A stretch of 64,000 nt of DNA from DAITBA01 sp036824005 (GCA_036824005.1 DAITBA010000005.1:121447-185446); one strand, 5' to 3'; numbered from the stretch's first letter, positions 1 through 8,839 are shown. Notes: generated by a model not told the origin, from the letters alone. Translations and numbers: made by a program.

Positions 1-1
1 G

Positions 2-1048
2 CAGCTGACGCGGCTGGTGAAAATGCTGGGCGTTCCATGCACCAACACGCTGATGGGACTGGGCGGATTCCCGGCCACGGACAGCCAGTTTGTCGGCATG
101 CTCGGCATGCACGGTACCTATGAAGCGAACATGGCGATGCAATATTGCGACGTCCTGCTCGCAGTGGGGGCGCGCTTCGACGACCGCGTCATCGGCGACC
201 CGGGCCACTTCGCCCAGGTGGCGCGCAAGATCATCCATGTCGACATCGATCCGTCGAGCATTTCCAAGCGCGTAAAGGTCGACATCCCCATCGTCGGCAA
301 CGTGCCCGATGTCCTGGACGAGGTGCTGCGGCAGCTCGATGCCACGAGCGAGCGGCCGGACGCCGCGGCGCTCGCCACCTGGTGGAAGCAGATCGACGAG
401 TGGCGCGCTCGCGACTGCCTGAAATACGATCGCAAGAGCGAGATCATCAAGCCGCAGTTCGTCATCGAAAAGCTGTACGAAGTCACCAAGGGCGATGCCT
501 TCGTCACCTCCGACGTCGGCCAGCACCAGATGTGGGCGGCGCAGTTCTACAAGTTCGATCGGCCACGGCGCTGGATCAACTCCGGCGGCCTGGGCACGAT
601 GGGTTTCGGGCTGCCGGCTGCGATGGGCGTGCAGCTCGCTCATCCGGGGTCGCCGGTGGCCTGTGTCACCGGCGAGGCCAGCATCCAGATGTGCATCCAG
701 GAGCTGTCCACCTGCAAGCAATACCGCCTGCCGATCAAGATCGTCAATCTGAACAACCGCTACCTCGGCATGGTGCGCCAGTGGCAGGAGTTCTTTCACG
801 GCAACCGCTACTCCGAATCCTACATGGATGCGCTGCCGAATTTCGCCAAGCTCGCCGAGGCCTACGGCCATGTCGGCATTCACGTGGACAAGCCGGGCGA
901 TGTGGAAGGGGCATTGCGCGAGGCATTCAAGCGCAAGACCGATCTGGTCTTCCTGGACTTCATGGTGGACCAGACGGAAAACGTCTATCCCATGGTGCAG
1001 GGCGGCAAGGGCCTGACCGAAATGATCCTCTCCTCCGAGGATCTCTGA
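2..1048 (+). CDS. ilvI: Acetolactate synthase large subunit, 3' part (5' end outside window)
   Basis: This is the C-terminal ~348 residues of the thiamine-diphosphate-dependent enzyme that condenses pyruvate (or pyruvate and 2-oxobutyrate) at the start of valine, leucine and isoleucine synthesis. The frame is open to the left window edge, so the N-terminus and true start are missing. The central domain (VGARFDDRVIGDP) and the C-terminal TPP domain are visible, including TGEASIQMCIQELST and LNNRYLGMVRQWQ. The usual GDG metal-site triad reads GEA here, while the downstream LNN is kept. From memory, GE-type variants occur in beta-proteobacterial homologues, so I read it as active. It lies 24 nt upstream of ilvH and is the first visible gene of an ilvIHC operon. 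Confidence 0.95.
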   Translation, partial: QLTRLVKMLGVPCTNTLMGLGGFPATDSQFVGMLGMHGTYEANMAMQYCDVLLAVGARFDDRVIGDPGHFAQVARKIIHVDIDPSSISKRVKVDIPIVGNVPDVLDEVLRQLDATSERPDAAALATWWKQIDEWRARDCLKYDRKSEIIKPQFVIEKLYEVTKGDAFVTSDVGQHQMWAAQFYKFDRPRRWINSGGLGTMGFGLPAAMGVQLAHPGSPVACVTGEASIQMCIQELSTCKQYRLPIKIVNLNNRYLGMVRQWQEFFHGNRYSESYMDALPNFAKLAEAYGHVGIHVDKPGDVEGALREAFKRKTDLVFLDFMVDQTENVYPMVQGGKGLTEMILSSEDL

Positions 1049-1072
1049 GTATTCCCGACCAAACACAACAAC

Positions 1073-1564
1073 ATGCGACACGTCATTTCCCTGCTCCTGG
1101 AAAACGAGGCGGGAGCGCTCTCTCGCGTCTCCGGCCTTTTCTCGGCCCGCGCCTACAACATCGAATCGCTGACCGTGGCACCGACGGAAGACCCGTCGAT
1201 GTCGCGCATGACCATCGTCACTACCGGCTCCGACGACGTCATCGAGCAGATCACCAAGCAACTCAACAAGCTCATCGAAGTGGTGAAGGTGGTGGATCTG
1301 TCCGAGGCGGCACATATCGAGCGTGAGCTGATGCTGGTGAAGGTGCGTGCCACGGGCAAGGACCGCGAGGAATTGAAACGCATGGCGGATATCTTTCGCG
1401 GCCGCATCATTGATGTCACCGAATCCACCTACGTCGTCGAAATGACGGGCACCAGCGGCAAACTGGATGCCTTCTTCGACGCCATCGACCGCGCACTGAT
1501 TCTGGAAACGGTGCGCACCGGTGTCTGCGGCATTGGCCGCGGCGACCGGATCCTCAAGGTATAG
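1073..1564 (+). CDS. ilvH: Acetolactate synthase small (regulatory) subunit
   Basis: This 163-residue protein is the regulatory partner of IlvI. It stabilises the holoenzyme and confers feedback inhibition by valine. The N-terminal ACT domain is obvious (HVISLLLENEAGALSRV, then a Gly-Leu-Phe segment and YNIESLTVAPTED). It is followed by the conserved ELMLVKV segment and a C-terminal regulatory domain ending GVCGIGRGDRILKV. Its length matches the family (about 163). The ATG at 1073 gives the canonical MRHVIS start. No strong Shine-Dalgarno precedes it, and translation is probably coupled to ilvI. The next gene, ilvC, follows after a 90-nt gap that contains a palindrome. Confidence 0.95.
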   Translation: MRHVISLLLENEAGALSRVSGLFSARAYNIESLTVAPTEDPSMSRMTIVTTGSDDVIEQITKQLNKLIEVVKVVDLSEAAHIERELMLVKVRATGKDREELKRMADIFRGRIIDVTESTYVVEMTGTSGKLDAFFDAIDRALILETVRTGVCGIGRGDRILKV

Positions 1565-1581
1565 TGAGGGGTGAGGCATGT

Positions 1582-1597
1582 GGGGCAGCGCTGCCCC
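1582..1597. repeat. 16-bp perfect palindrome between ilvH and ilvC
   Basis: GGGGCAGCGCTGCCCC is a perfect 16-bp palindrome. As RNA it would form a 6-bp GC stem with a 4-nt loop. There is no T-run after it, so it is not an intrinsic terminator. It may be an RNA-processing or stability element that sets the ilvC to ilvIH ratio. This role is inferred only. Confidence 0.45.
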
Positions 1598-1654
1598 TCG
1601 TGTGCTGCCTGCGCCTGACCCCGGTCTCCTCGCTTCGAACAGAAAGGGTTCACC

Positions 1655-2671
1655 ATGAAGGTCTACTACGACAAGGATGCCGATCTTTCGCTGATCAAGG
1701 GCAAGAAGGTCACCATCGTCGGCTACGGCTCCCAGGGACATGCCCACGCCAACAACCTCAACGATTCCGGCGTCAAAGTCACCGTCGGCCTGCGCAAGGG
1801 CGGCGCGTCCTGGGACAAGGCGAAGAAGGCCGGATTGAAGGTGCAGGAGGTGGGCGACGCGGTGAAGGGCGCCGACCTGGTCATGATCCTGCTGCCCGAC
1901 GAGAACCACCCGCAGGTCTATCGCGAGGAGATCGAGCCGAACATGAAGAAGGGGGCGGCGCTCGCCTTCGCCCACGGCTTCAACATCCACTTCGGCCAGA
2001 TCCAGCCCCGTGACGATCTGGATGTCATCATGGTGGCGCCGAAAGGGCCCGGCCATCTGGTGCGTTCCACTTACACCCAGGGCGGTGGCGTACCGGCGCT
2101 GATCGCGGTCCATCGCGATGCCTCGAAGAAGGCGCGCGATGTCGCGCTGTCCTACGCAGCCGCAATCGGCGCTGCCCGTGCCGGCGTCATCGAAACCACC
2201 TTCCGCGAGGAGTGCGAAACCGACCTGTTCGGCGAGCAGGTCGTGCTCTGCGGTGGTCTCACGGCGTTGATCCAGTCCGGTTTCGAGACCCTGGTGGAGG
2301 CCGGCTATGCGCCGGAGATGGCCTACTTCGAGTGCCTGCACGAAGTGAAACTGATCGTGGATCTGATCTACGAGGGCGGCATCGCCAACATGCGCTACTC
2401 GATCTCGAACAACGCGGAATACGGTGACATCACGCGCGGCCCGCGCATCATCACCGACCAGACCAGGGCCGAGATGCGCAAGATCCTCAAGGAGATCCAG
2501 ACCGGCCAGTATGCCAAGGAGTTCATCCTGGAGAATCGCGCCGGAGCGCCGACGCTGAACGCCATGCGCCGGCTGTCTGCCGAACATCCCATCGAGGTCA
2601 TCGGCGGCAAGCTGCGCGACATGATGCCCTGGATCAAGGCGCAGCGGTTGGTGGACAAATCGAAGAACTGA
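1655..2671 (+). CDS. ilvC: Ketol-acid reductoisomerase
   Basis: This is a 338-residue class I (short) KARI. It converts 2-acetolactate or 2-aceto-2-hydroxybutyrate to the dihydroxy acids using NADPH and Mg2+. The N-terminal Rossmann loop GYGSQGHAHANNLNDSG, the metal-binding region with FREECETDLFGEQVVLCGG, and the knotted C-terminal domain with YSISNNAEYGD are all present. Full length matches the family (about 338). The ATG at 1655 is preceded by AAAGGG. It is the last ilv gene here, and a GC-rich hairpin follows before psd. Confidence 0.97.
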   Translation: MKVYYDKDADLSLIKGKKVTIVGYGSQGHAHANNLNDSGVKVTVGLRKGGASWDKAKKAGLKVQEVGDAVKGADLVMILLPDENHPQVYREEIEPNMKKGAALAFAHGFNIHFGQIQPRDDLDVIMVAPKGPGHLVRSTYTQGGGVPALIAVHRDASKKARDVALSYAAAIGAARAGVIETTFREECETDLFGEQVVLCGGLTALIQSGFETLVEAGYAPEMAYFECLHEVKLIVDLIYEGGIANMRYSISNNAEYGDITRGPRIITDQTRAEMRKILKEIQTGQYAKEFILENRAGAPTLNAMRRLSAEHPIEVIGGKLRDMMPWIKAQRLVDKSKN

Positions 2672-2694
2672 TCCGCGACGCGCGGGCTGCGTGT

Positions 2695-2716
2695 CGCGCC
2701 GGACCCGTCCGGCGCG
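2695..2716 (+). terminator. Hairpin after ilvC, possible terminator
   Basis: A 9-bp perfect stem (CGCGCCGGA / TCCGGCGCG) with a CCCG loop sits 24 nt past the ilvC stop. No U-tract follows, so it may be a weak or Rho-assisted terminator, or an mRNA 3'-end stabiliser between ilvC and psd. Confidence 0.4.
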
Positions 2717-2749
2717 CAATCATCGGCTCCCCTGCGCCGCGCCGCGACG

Positions 2750-3394
2750 ATGTCGAACTATCCCTATCCCATCATCGCCCGCGAGGGTTGGCCGTTTATC
2801 GGCATTGCCTTTGGTCTGGCCCTCATGATTTCCGCTTCCGCTGGCGGACTGTGGGCGGCGCCCATGTGGCTGGTTGTCGCATTCGTGGTGCAGTTCTTCC
2901 GCGATCCGGCGCGGCCCATCCCGGGTGATGACAAAAGCGTTCTGGCGCCAGCTGACGGGCGCATAGTCGCCATCGAGAAGGCCCATGACCCCTACCTTCA
3001 GCGCGAATCGCTCAAGGTGAGCGTGTTCATGAACGTGTTCAACGTGCATTCGAACCGCAGCCCGGTGGACGGTGAGGTGAAGCAGCGCTGGTACAACCCG
3101 GGGAAGTTCGTCAACGCTGCCCTGGACAAGGCATCGGTCGAGAACGAGCGCAACGCCCTGTGGATCCGCACTGCCGATGGCCGCGACGTGACATGCGTGC
3201 AGGTGGCCGGGCTGATCGCGCGGCGTGTGCTCTGCTACGTCGATGCCGGTGCGCGGCTGGCGCGGGGACAGCGCTTCGGCTTCATCCGCTTCGGCTCGCG
3301 CGTAGATCTCTATCTGCCCACCGACACGCGGATCAAGATCGGCATCGGCGACAAAGTGTACGCATCGGCCACGATGCTGGCGGAGCTTAGCTGA
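2750..3394 (+). CDS. psd: Phosphatidylserine decarboxylase proenzyme (short, psd-like type)
   Basis: This 214-residue membrane-associated enzyme decarboxylates phosphatidylserine to phosphatidylethanolamine. The N-terminus carries one or two hydrophobic helices (about residues 14-50). The body has the conserved LAPADGRI, NVFNVHSNRSPVDG and FGSRVDLYLP motifs. The FGSR at residues 181-184 contains the Gly-Ser bond (182/183) where the proenzyme cleaves itself to form the pyruvoyl cofactor. Its length fits the archaeal/short proteobacterial subtype rather than the ~320-residue E. coli type. Its partner pssA lies just downstream, separated by a nucleotidase gene. Confidence 0.95.
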   Translation: MSNYPYPIIAREGWPFIGIAFGLALMISASAGGLWAAPMWLVVAFVVQFFRDPARPIPGDDKSVLAPADGRIVAIEKAHDPYLQRESLKVSVFMNVFNVHSNRSPVDGEVKQRWYNPGKFVNAALDKASVENERNALWIRTADGRDVTCVQVAGLIARRVLCYVDAGARLARGQRFGFIRFGSRVDLYLPTDTRIKIGIGDKVYASATMLAELS

Positions 3395-3452
3395 CCTGAA
3401 GCGGTTGCGGGCGCCGTCCCCGCGGCCGCGAGCGCAGGCGACGGATACATCC

Positions 3453-4115
3453 ATGATCGATTGGGCGCAGATCCAGACCGTCTTTCTCGACATGGACGGC
3501 ACGCTGCTCGATCTGCATTACGACAACTACTTCTGGCTGTGCCATGTGCCGCGGCGTTACGCGGAGAAGACGGGAATCGACGCCGATAGCGCCCACGCCG
3601 AACTTGTCGGGCGCTATCGCAGCCGTGCCGGCACGCTCGAGTGGTACTGCGTCGATTTCTGGACGCGGGAGCTGGGGCTCGATATCGCCCGCCTGAAAGA
3701 AGAAGTGGCCCATCTCATCGCCGTCCACGGCCACGTGCCGGAGTTCCTCGGCGCGCTGCGCGCGGCCGGCAAGCGGGTGACGCTGGTGACCAACGCGCAT
3801 CGCAAGAGCCTGATGCTCAAGATGGCACGCACCGGCATCGATGCGCATCTGGATATGCTCGTCACATCCCATGACATTGGACTGCCAAAGGAGGATCCGC
3901 GGTTCTGGCAGGCGCTGCAGCAGGTCGAACCGTTCGATGCTGCAAGCACGCTTCTGATAGACGACAGTCTGCCGGTGCTGCGCTCGGCCCGCGAGTACGG
4001 TATCGCCCACCTGGTAGCCGTGTATCGGCCCGACTCGCGGCAGCCGCGCAAGGACGTCGGCGAGTTCCAGGCAATCGAGAGCTTCCTCGACGTTATGCCT
4101 GGCGCGCGATCGTGA
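3453..4115 (+). CDS. yrfG: HAD-family hydrolase, GMP/IMP nucleotidase YrfG-like
   Basis: This 220-residue HAD phosphatase resembles E. coli YrfG, which dephosphorylates purine mononucleotides. HAD motif I is FLDMDGTLLDLHYDNYFW, motif II is LVTNAH, and motif III/IV include K-E-D and IDDSLPVL. The DNYFW and EWYCVDFW segments are typical of the YrfG group. The ATG at 3453 is preferred: the upstream extension in the same frame (from 3405) is Arg/Pro-rich and unlike the family. It sits between psd and pssA, probably in one transcription unit. Substrate is inferred by family resemblance. Confidence 0.85.
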   Translation: MIDWAQIQTVFLDMDGTLLDLHYDNYFWLCHVPRRYAEKTGIDADSAHAELVGRYRSRAGTLEWYCVDFWTRELGLDIARLKEEVAHLIAVHGHVPEFLGALRAAGKRVTLVTNAHRKSLMLKMARTGIDAHLDMLVTSHDIGLPKEDPRFWQALQQVEPFDAASTLLIDDSLPVLRSAREYGIAHLVAVYRPDSRQPRKDVGEFQAIESFLDVMPGARS

Positions 4116-4199
4116 CCGCGCGCAAGGGCTCGGCATGCCGACTGCGGCAGTCGGTCGATGGGCTACAATAGCGCCAGCTCCCGATCGTACCAGGCGGCC

Positions 4200-4958
4200 A
4201 TGCCGGATATCCGACCCCGCAAGACCCTTTTCAATCCCGAACTGCGGCGCCGGGGCATCTACGTTCTCCCCAATATCTTTACCACCGCGGCGCTGTTCGC
4301 CGGCTTCTATGCCATTGTCCAGGCCATGAACGGGCGCTACGAACATTCCGCCGTGGCGATTTTCGTCGCCATGGTGCTCGACGGCCTCGACGGACGCGTC
4401 GCGCGGCTGACACGCACGCAAAGCGCATTCGGCGCCGAGTACGATTCCCTGGCTGACATGGTTTCGTTCGGCGCCGCGCCGGCGCTGGTCATCTACGAGT
4501 GGGCACTGAAGGGTATGGGCAAGCTCGGCTGGATTGCCGCATTCGTCTATTGCGTCGGCGCCGCGCTGCGCTTGGCGCGCTTCAATACGACTCTGGAAGT
4601 GATCGACAAGCGCTTCTTCCAGGGGCTGCCGAGCCCGGCGGCCGCGGCGCTAGTCTCGGGGCTGGTGTGGGTGATGCTGGACAACGGCTATACGGGCGAC
4701 GAAGCGCGCTGGTATGCCTGCGTGCTGACGATTTTCGCCGGCGTCACCATGGTCAGCAACTTCCGCTACTACAGCGGCAAGGACATCAATCTGCGGCGCA
4801 GCGTGCCGTTCATGGTCATCATCGCCCTGGTGACAGTCTTCGTCCTCGTGTCGAGCTATCCGCCTGGCGTGCTGTTCGCTCTGTTCCTATGCTACTCCTT
4901 GTCCGGTTATGTGCTGGCGGCATGGCAGTGGTTGCGGCGCCGGCGCCAGAGCTCGTGA
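4200..4958 (+). CDS. pssA: CDP-diacylglycerol--serine O-phosphatidyltransferase
   Basis: This 252-residue integral membrane enzyme makes phosphatidylserine from CDP-diacylglycerol and serine, the substrate for Psd. The CDP-alcohol phosphotransferase signature is intact (DGLDGRVARLT, then FGAEYDSLADMVSFG). About six to eight hydrophobic segments follow, with YYSGKDINLRRSVPF near the end. It belongs to the type II, multi-spanning PssA group. The ATG at 4200 (MPDIRPRKTLF) is favoured over an in-frame ATG at 4158, which would add a non-conserved tail. psd-yrfG-pssA form a phosphatidylethanolamine cluster. Confidence 0.93.
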   Translation: MPDIRPRKTLFNPELRRRGIYVLPNIFTTAALFAGFYAIVQAMNGRYEHSAVAIFVAMVLDGLDGRVARLTRTQSAFGAEYDSLADMVSFGAAPALVIYEWALKGMGKLGWIAAFVYCVGAALRLARFNTTLEVIDKRFFQGLPSPAAAALVSGLVWVMLDNGYTGDEARWYACVLTIFAGVTMVSNFRYYSGKDINLRRSVPFMVIIALVTVFVLVSSYPPGVLFALFLCYSLSGYVLAAWQWLRRRRQSS

Positions 4959-4961
4959 CTA

Positions 4962-4990
4962 TTGCGTCTGCCGGGGAAACGATTTATATT
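4962..4990 (+). promoter_or_regulatory. Putative sigma-70 promoter of the leuA leader
   Basis: TTGCGT (4962-4967), 17 nt, then TATATT (4985-4990). The predicted transcription start is at 4997-4998, essentially on the ATG of the short leucine-rich ORF, which would make that mRNA leaderless. Confidence 0.45.
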
Positions 4991-4997
4991 CCCAGCC

Positions 4998-5084
4998 ATG
5001 CGTGACATGACGCCGACCTTTCTGCTGTTTGCCTGCCTCTCCGGCCTGCTGCTGGCACGGCCGCTGCTGCGCCTCGCGCGCTAA
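4998..5084 (+). CDS. Putative leucine-rich leader peptide upstream of leuA (28 aa)
   Basis: A 28-codon ORF ends 87 nt before leuA. It contains ten leucine codons in clusters (TFLLFACLSGLLLARPLLRL). It has no Shine-Dalgarno, but a promoter-like element puts the transcription start at or next to its ATG. Position and composition suggest a leader peptide that senses leucyl-tRNA, as in the leu operons of other bacteria. I cannot see a clear competing terminator hairpin with a U-tract before leuA. It could instead be a small membrane peptide or a chance ORF, because leucine is common in GC-rich hydrophobic frames. Confidence 0.4.
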   Translation: MRDMTPTFLLFACLSGLLLARPLLRLAR

Positions 5085-5171
5085 ATACTCGACCCACAAT
5101 CCAGGCAGTTTGATGCGGCTTGCGCGACAGGCGCCTGCCGGTTGCCACCCATTTCCCACGAGGAGCGCACG

Positions 5172-6707
5172 ATGAAAGAGCATTTGGTGATTTTTGATAC
5201 GACCTTGCGTGACGGCGAGCAGAGCCCGGGCGCGGCCATGACCAAGGAGGAAAAGATCCGCGTGGCGCGGCAGCTGGAAAAACTGCGCGTGGACGTGATC
5301 GAGGCGGGATTTCCCGCCGCCAGCCCGGGCGATTTCGATGCCGTCCATACCATTGCCGGCGTGGTTAAGGAGTCCGTCGTATGCGGCCTGGCGCGGGCCA
5401 ACGAAAGCGACATCCGGCGCGCCGGCGAGGCCATCAAACCGGCCGCCCGCGGGCGGGTGCACACCTTCATCGCCACCAGCCCGATTCACATGAAGATGAA
5501 GCTGCGCATGGAGCCGGATCAGGTACTCGAGCAGGCGGTCAAGGCGGTCAACTGGGCGCGGCAGTTCACTGACGACGTGGAGTTCTCGCCCGAGGACGCG
5601 GGCCGCTCCGAAACGGACTTTCTCTGCCGGGTGCTTGAAGCGGTGATTGCCGCCGGCGCCACTACGGTGAACATCCCGGACACTGTCGGCTACAACATTC
5701 CCCACGTCTGGGGTGCGCTGTTCAAGACGCTGCGTGAGCGCGTGCCCAATTCCGACAAGGCGGTGTGGTCCACCCATTGTCATAACGACCTCGGCCTGGC
5801 GGTGGCCAACTCCCTGGGCGCCGTCATCAACGGCGCGCGCCAGGTGGAATGCACCGTCAACGGTCTCGGCGAGCGGGCCGGCAACGCTTCGCTGGAGGAG
5901 ATCGTCATGGCCGTGCGCACCCGGAGCGATATTTTCCCCGTGGAAACGCGCATCGATACGAGCCAGATCGTGCCGGCGTCGAAGTTGATCTCCCAGATCA
6001 CCGGCTACGCGGTACAGCCCAACAAGGCGATCGTCGGCGCCAACGCCTTTGCCCACGAGTCGGGCATCCATCAGGACGGGGTACTGAAGCATCGCGAGAC
6101 CTACGAGATCATGCGCGCCGAGGACGTCGGCTGGCACACCAACAAGATCACCTTGGGAAAGCTCTCGGGGCGCAACGCCTTCAAGACCAAGCTGGGGGAA
6201 CTGGGCATCGAACTGGCGAGCGAGGAGGCGCTGAACACGGCGTTCGCCCGGTTCAAGGAGCTGGCAGACAAGAAGCGCGAGATCTTCGACGAGGACCTCC
6301 AGGCCCTGGTCAGCGACGAGGCCGTGACGCCGGAGCACGAGCACTACAAGCTGGTCGCCATGCGCGTGCTGTCGGAAACCGGCGAGACGCCCCATGCCGA
6401 GGTGACGCTGTCCGAAGGCGGCCAGGAGCGCAGGGCCGAAGCGGACGGCAGCGGTCCGGTGGATGCCTCGTTCAAGGCCATCGAAGGCATGGTGCATAGC
6501 GCCTCGGAGCTGTTGCTGTATTCGGTCAACGCCATCACCAGCGGCACCGATGCCCAGGGCGAGGTGACCGTTCGCCTGGCCAGGGACGGCCGCATCGTCA
6601 ACGGTCAAGGCGCGGATACGGACATCATCGTCGCCTCGGCCAAGGCATACCTGAATGCGCTCAACAAGCTGCACTCCAAGCTGGAGCGGGTGAACCCGCA
6701 GGTGTGA
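5172..6707 (+). CDS. leuA: 2-isopropylmalate synthase
   Basis: This 511-residue enzyme is the first committed step of leucine synthesis, condensing acetyl-CoA with 2-oxoisovalerate. The DRE-TIM barrel opens with IFDTTLRDGEQSPG. Metal and catalytic residues are visible in HCHNDLGLAVAN and GERAGNASLEE. The C-terminal LeuA allosteric domain (from about residue 390) is present, so leucine feedback is expected. The ATG at 5172 follows AGGAG at 5161-5165 and gives the canonical MKEHLVIFDTT start. An upstream in-frame ATG at 5142 lacks that support. It is downstream of pssA with its own putative promoter and leader. Confidence 0.96.
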   Translation: MKEHLVIFDTTLRDGEQSPGAAMTKEEKIRVARQLEKLRVDVIEAGFPAASPGDFDAVHTIAGVVKESVVCGLARANESDIRRAGEAIKPAARGRVHTFIATSPIHMKMKLRMEPDQVLEQAVKAVNWARQFTDDVEFSPEDAGRSETDFLCRVLEAVIAAGATTVNIPDTVGYNIPHVWGALFKTLRERVPNSDKAVWSTHCHNDLGLAVANSLGAVINGARQVECTVNGLGERAGNASLEEIVMAVRTRSDIFPVETRIDTSQIVPASKLISQITGYAVQPNKAIVGANAFAHESGIHQDGVLKHRETYEIMRAEDVGWHTNKITLGKLSGRNAFKTKLGELGIELASEEALNTAFARFKELADKKREIFDEDLQALVSDEAVTPEHEHYKLVAMRVLSETGETPHAEVTLSEGGQERRAEADGSGPVDASFKAIEGMVHSASELLLYSVNAITSGTDAQGEVTVRLARDGRIVNGQGADTDIIVASAKAYLNALNKLHSKLERVNPQV

Positions 6708-6746
6708 GCACCGGCCACACGCGCGTCGGGCAAGGGTGGCCGCCCG

Positions 6747-6771
6747 CCCGGCGCACGCCGGGGTGCTTTTT
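6747..6771 (+). terminator. Intrinsic terminator after leuA
   Basis: CCCGGC, loop GCAC, GCCGGG (6-bp stem), then GTGC and five T. It sits 40 nt past the leuA stop. Confidence 0.65.
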
Positions 6772-6952
6772 CTGCGCTGGCAGTTGCAACGCAAGCCGGC
6801 GGATGGTAGAAGACAAAAGTACGAGGCGCCTCGACCACGCGCCCGCTAGCCAGCCGGCTAGAGGCCGTTTCCCTCGATCGGCCTTGGTTCTCGCGCGCCT
6901 CGGCCCCGCGCCACAACCGGCATAGACCGGCACAATCTGGACAGGGGGTGCT

Positions 6953-8839
6953 GTGAGCGCATCAATACGAGCCAGCATCGAGGCGCCGATGCGCCCCGAT
7001 CCCGACTCGGCCGTCGGCCATACCGGCGACGGTCCATTCGACCCATCGCTGGCGATCGCCGAGCGCGGATTCCGGCAACTGGCCGACCAGATGGAGGGGA
7101 TGGTCTGCATTCGTCGCGCGCGCGACGGGGCGGTGCTGTTCCTCAGCAGGGGGTTCGAACGGATCTGGGGCTGTGCCCGGGAGGCGGTTTGCCGCGACGC
7201 CGAAGCCATGCTGCGCTGCGTTCATCCCGATCATCGCGCCGCGTTCAGGCAGTTTTGGGAAACATCGCTCAACGGCCAAACCGCCTCGGTCACGTACCGG
7301 GTCATCAGGCCCGACGGTACCGCGTGCTGGATCTGTTCACGCGCCTTTCCTTTGGACGACGGCAGCGCGGAAACGAAGATCGCCACCTTGTGCGAAGACG
7401 TCACTGCGCGCACGCAGGCGGAAGCGGCTCTGGCGGAGGCGCTTAGCAAGTACCAGTCCCTGTTCGAGGATTCCGCCGAGCCGATAGTCGTCGTCTCGGC
7501 CGATGGCAGGCTGCTGGATGTCAACCGCACTGGCGAGTGCTTCCTTGGCTACGATCGGGAGGAACTGCTCGGCAGGGACGTGCTGACCCTGCATCCGGCC
7601 TCCGAGCATGCCCGAGTGCGCGCCGCCTTCGCCCGCGCTACGGCGGCGGGCAGGACACTCTACGAAAATGGTGTTGTCCTGACGAAGGCGGGCACGCCGA
7701 TACCGGTGACGGTCCGTGGCACGCGCATCGTGTACGAGGGCCGCGATGCCTTTCTCGGCATCTTCCACGACCTGTCGGAAGAGAAACGGACCGACGCGCT
7801 AATCCGGGCATCGGAGGAGCGCTTCTCGCGCCTGGCCGAAAACGTCCGAGAGGTGTTCTGGGTCAGCGACCCGGGCATGACCGAGATCCTCTACGTCAGC
7901 CCGGCTTTCGAGTGCGTGTGGGGCATTCCCCGCGCCACACTCTACCGTGATCCGAACGTGTGGCGCGCCACGGTGGTGGATGAGGACCAGCCGGTGGCAG
8001 AGGAACTCATCCGGCGACAGCTGGACGGCCTGCCGGCGGAGGGCGAAGGCCGCATACGCAATGCCGATGGCGCGGTGTGCTGGATACGCTTCCACTCTTT
8101 TCCCTGGATCGACGCGGCCGGCAGACGCCTGGTCGTCGGCATCGCCGATGACGTCACGCAACAGAAGCGGCTCGAGGAAGAGCGCCTCGCGCATCTCCGT
8201 GGCCAGCGCGACGCGCTGGTGCGGGAAGTGCACCACCGCATCAAGAATCACTTGCAGGGGGTCACGATCATGCTGCGCAATTTCGCCGCCACGCATCCCG
8301 AGGTGAGCGATGTATTGTCGCAAGCGATCGCCCAGGTACGCGCGGTGGCGGTGGTCCATGGCATCCAGGGCAGGTTGGCCGATGGACGGGTGAGCCTGTG
8401 TTCGCTGGTGCCAAGCATCGTCGCGGCAATCGAGAGCCTGCTGCCCGCCAGCGTGACGACGGAGCTCCCGATCAGGGAATGTGTGGTGGCGTTGCTCAAC
8501 GAAAGGGAGTCCGTGCCCGTTGCGCTCATACTCAACGAGCTGATTTTTAACGCGGTCAAGCACGGCGGCGGCGATGGTAAGCCTTTGGTGCGGGTCGTGG
8601 TCAGCGGCACGGGCGATGCGGCGCAGGTGCGCATCGTCAATGCCGGTCGGCTACCGGCCGATTTCGACTTTGCCGATCGGCGTGGAACGGGCGCCGGTCT
8701 GGATCTCGTGCGTTCCCTGCTGCCGCGCAGCGGTGCGGCGCTGTCACTGCGCGATTGTTCCGATGGGGTCGAAGCAGTGCTTTGCCTGCAGCCACCCGCA
8801 ATTGCAATGACCCCGGTTCAGGAGACTGCTCATGAATAA
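6953..8839 (+). CDS. Soluble multi-PAS sensor histidine kinase (HisKA_2 type)
   Basis: This 628-residue kinase has no visible membrane segment, so it should sense a cytoplasmic cue. Three PAS domains are visible (about 40-155, 160-275, 280-405; e.g. LFEDSAEPIVVVSADGRLLDVNRTGE). The HisKA_2 dimerisation/phosphoacceptor motif is VREVHHRIKNHLQGV (His 427/428). The HATPase has an N-box NELIFNAVKHG and a late G-box GTGAGLDLV. The GTG at 6953 is chosen because AGGGGG lies just upstream. Its last 8 nt overlap the ANTAR response regulator, which is therefore its likely partner. HisKA_2 kinases are often paired with ANTAR regulators. Confidence 0.9.
   Translation: MSASIRASIEAPMRPDPDSAVGHTGDGPFDPSLAIAERGFRQLADQMEGMVCIRRARDGAVLFLSRGFERIWGCAREAVCRDAEAMLRCVHPDHRAAFRQFWETSLNGQTASVTYRVIRPDGTACWICSRAFPLDDGSAETKIATLCEDVTARTQAEAALAEALSKYQSLFEDSAEPIVVVSADGRLLDVNRTGECFLGYDREELLGRDVLTLHPASEHARVRAAFARATAAGRTLYENGVVLTKAGTPIPVTVRGTRIVYEGRDAFLGIFHDLSEEKRTDALIRASEERFSRLAENVREVFWVSDPGMTEILYVSPAFECVWGIPRATLYRDPNVWRATVVDEDQPVAEELIRRQLDGLPAEGEGRIRNADGAVCWIRFHSFPWIDAAGRRLVVGIADDVTQQKRLEEERLAHLRGQRDALVREVHHRIKNHLQGVTIMLRNFAATHPEVSDVLSQAIAQVRAVAVVHGIQGRLADGRVSLCSLVPSIVAAIESLLPASVTTELPIRECVVALLNERESVPVALILNELIFNAVKHGGGDGKPLVRVVVSGTGDAAQVRIVNAGRLPADFDFADRRGTGAGLDLVRSLLPRSGAALSLRDCSDGVEAVLCLQPPAIAMTPVQETAHE

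Noticed and set aside
661..700. GEA in place of GDG in the IlvI thiamine-binding motif as a sign of inactivity
   Set aside because: The surrounding residues and LNN are intact, and GE-type variants are, from memory, present in other beta-proteobacterial IlvI proteins.
5100..5140. Attenuator terminator between the leucine-rich ORF and leuA
   Set aside because: A weak bulged stem (GGCAG/CTGCC) exists but no U-tract follows, so transcription attenuation is not supported.
4959..6794. 611-codon open frame on the - strand opposite leuA
   Set aside because: leuA on the + strand is unmistakable. The antisense product is His/Arg/Val-rich with no recognisable family.
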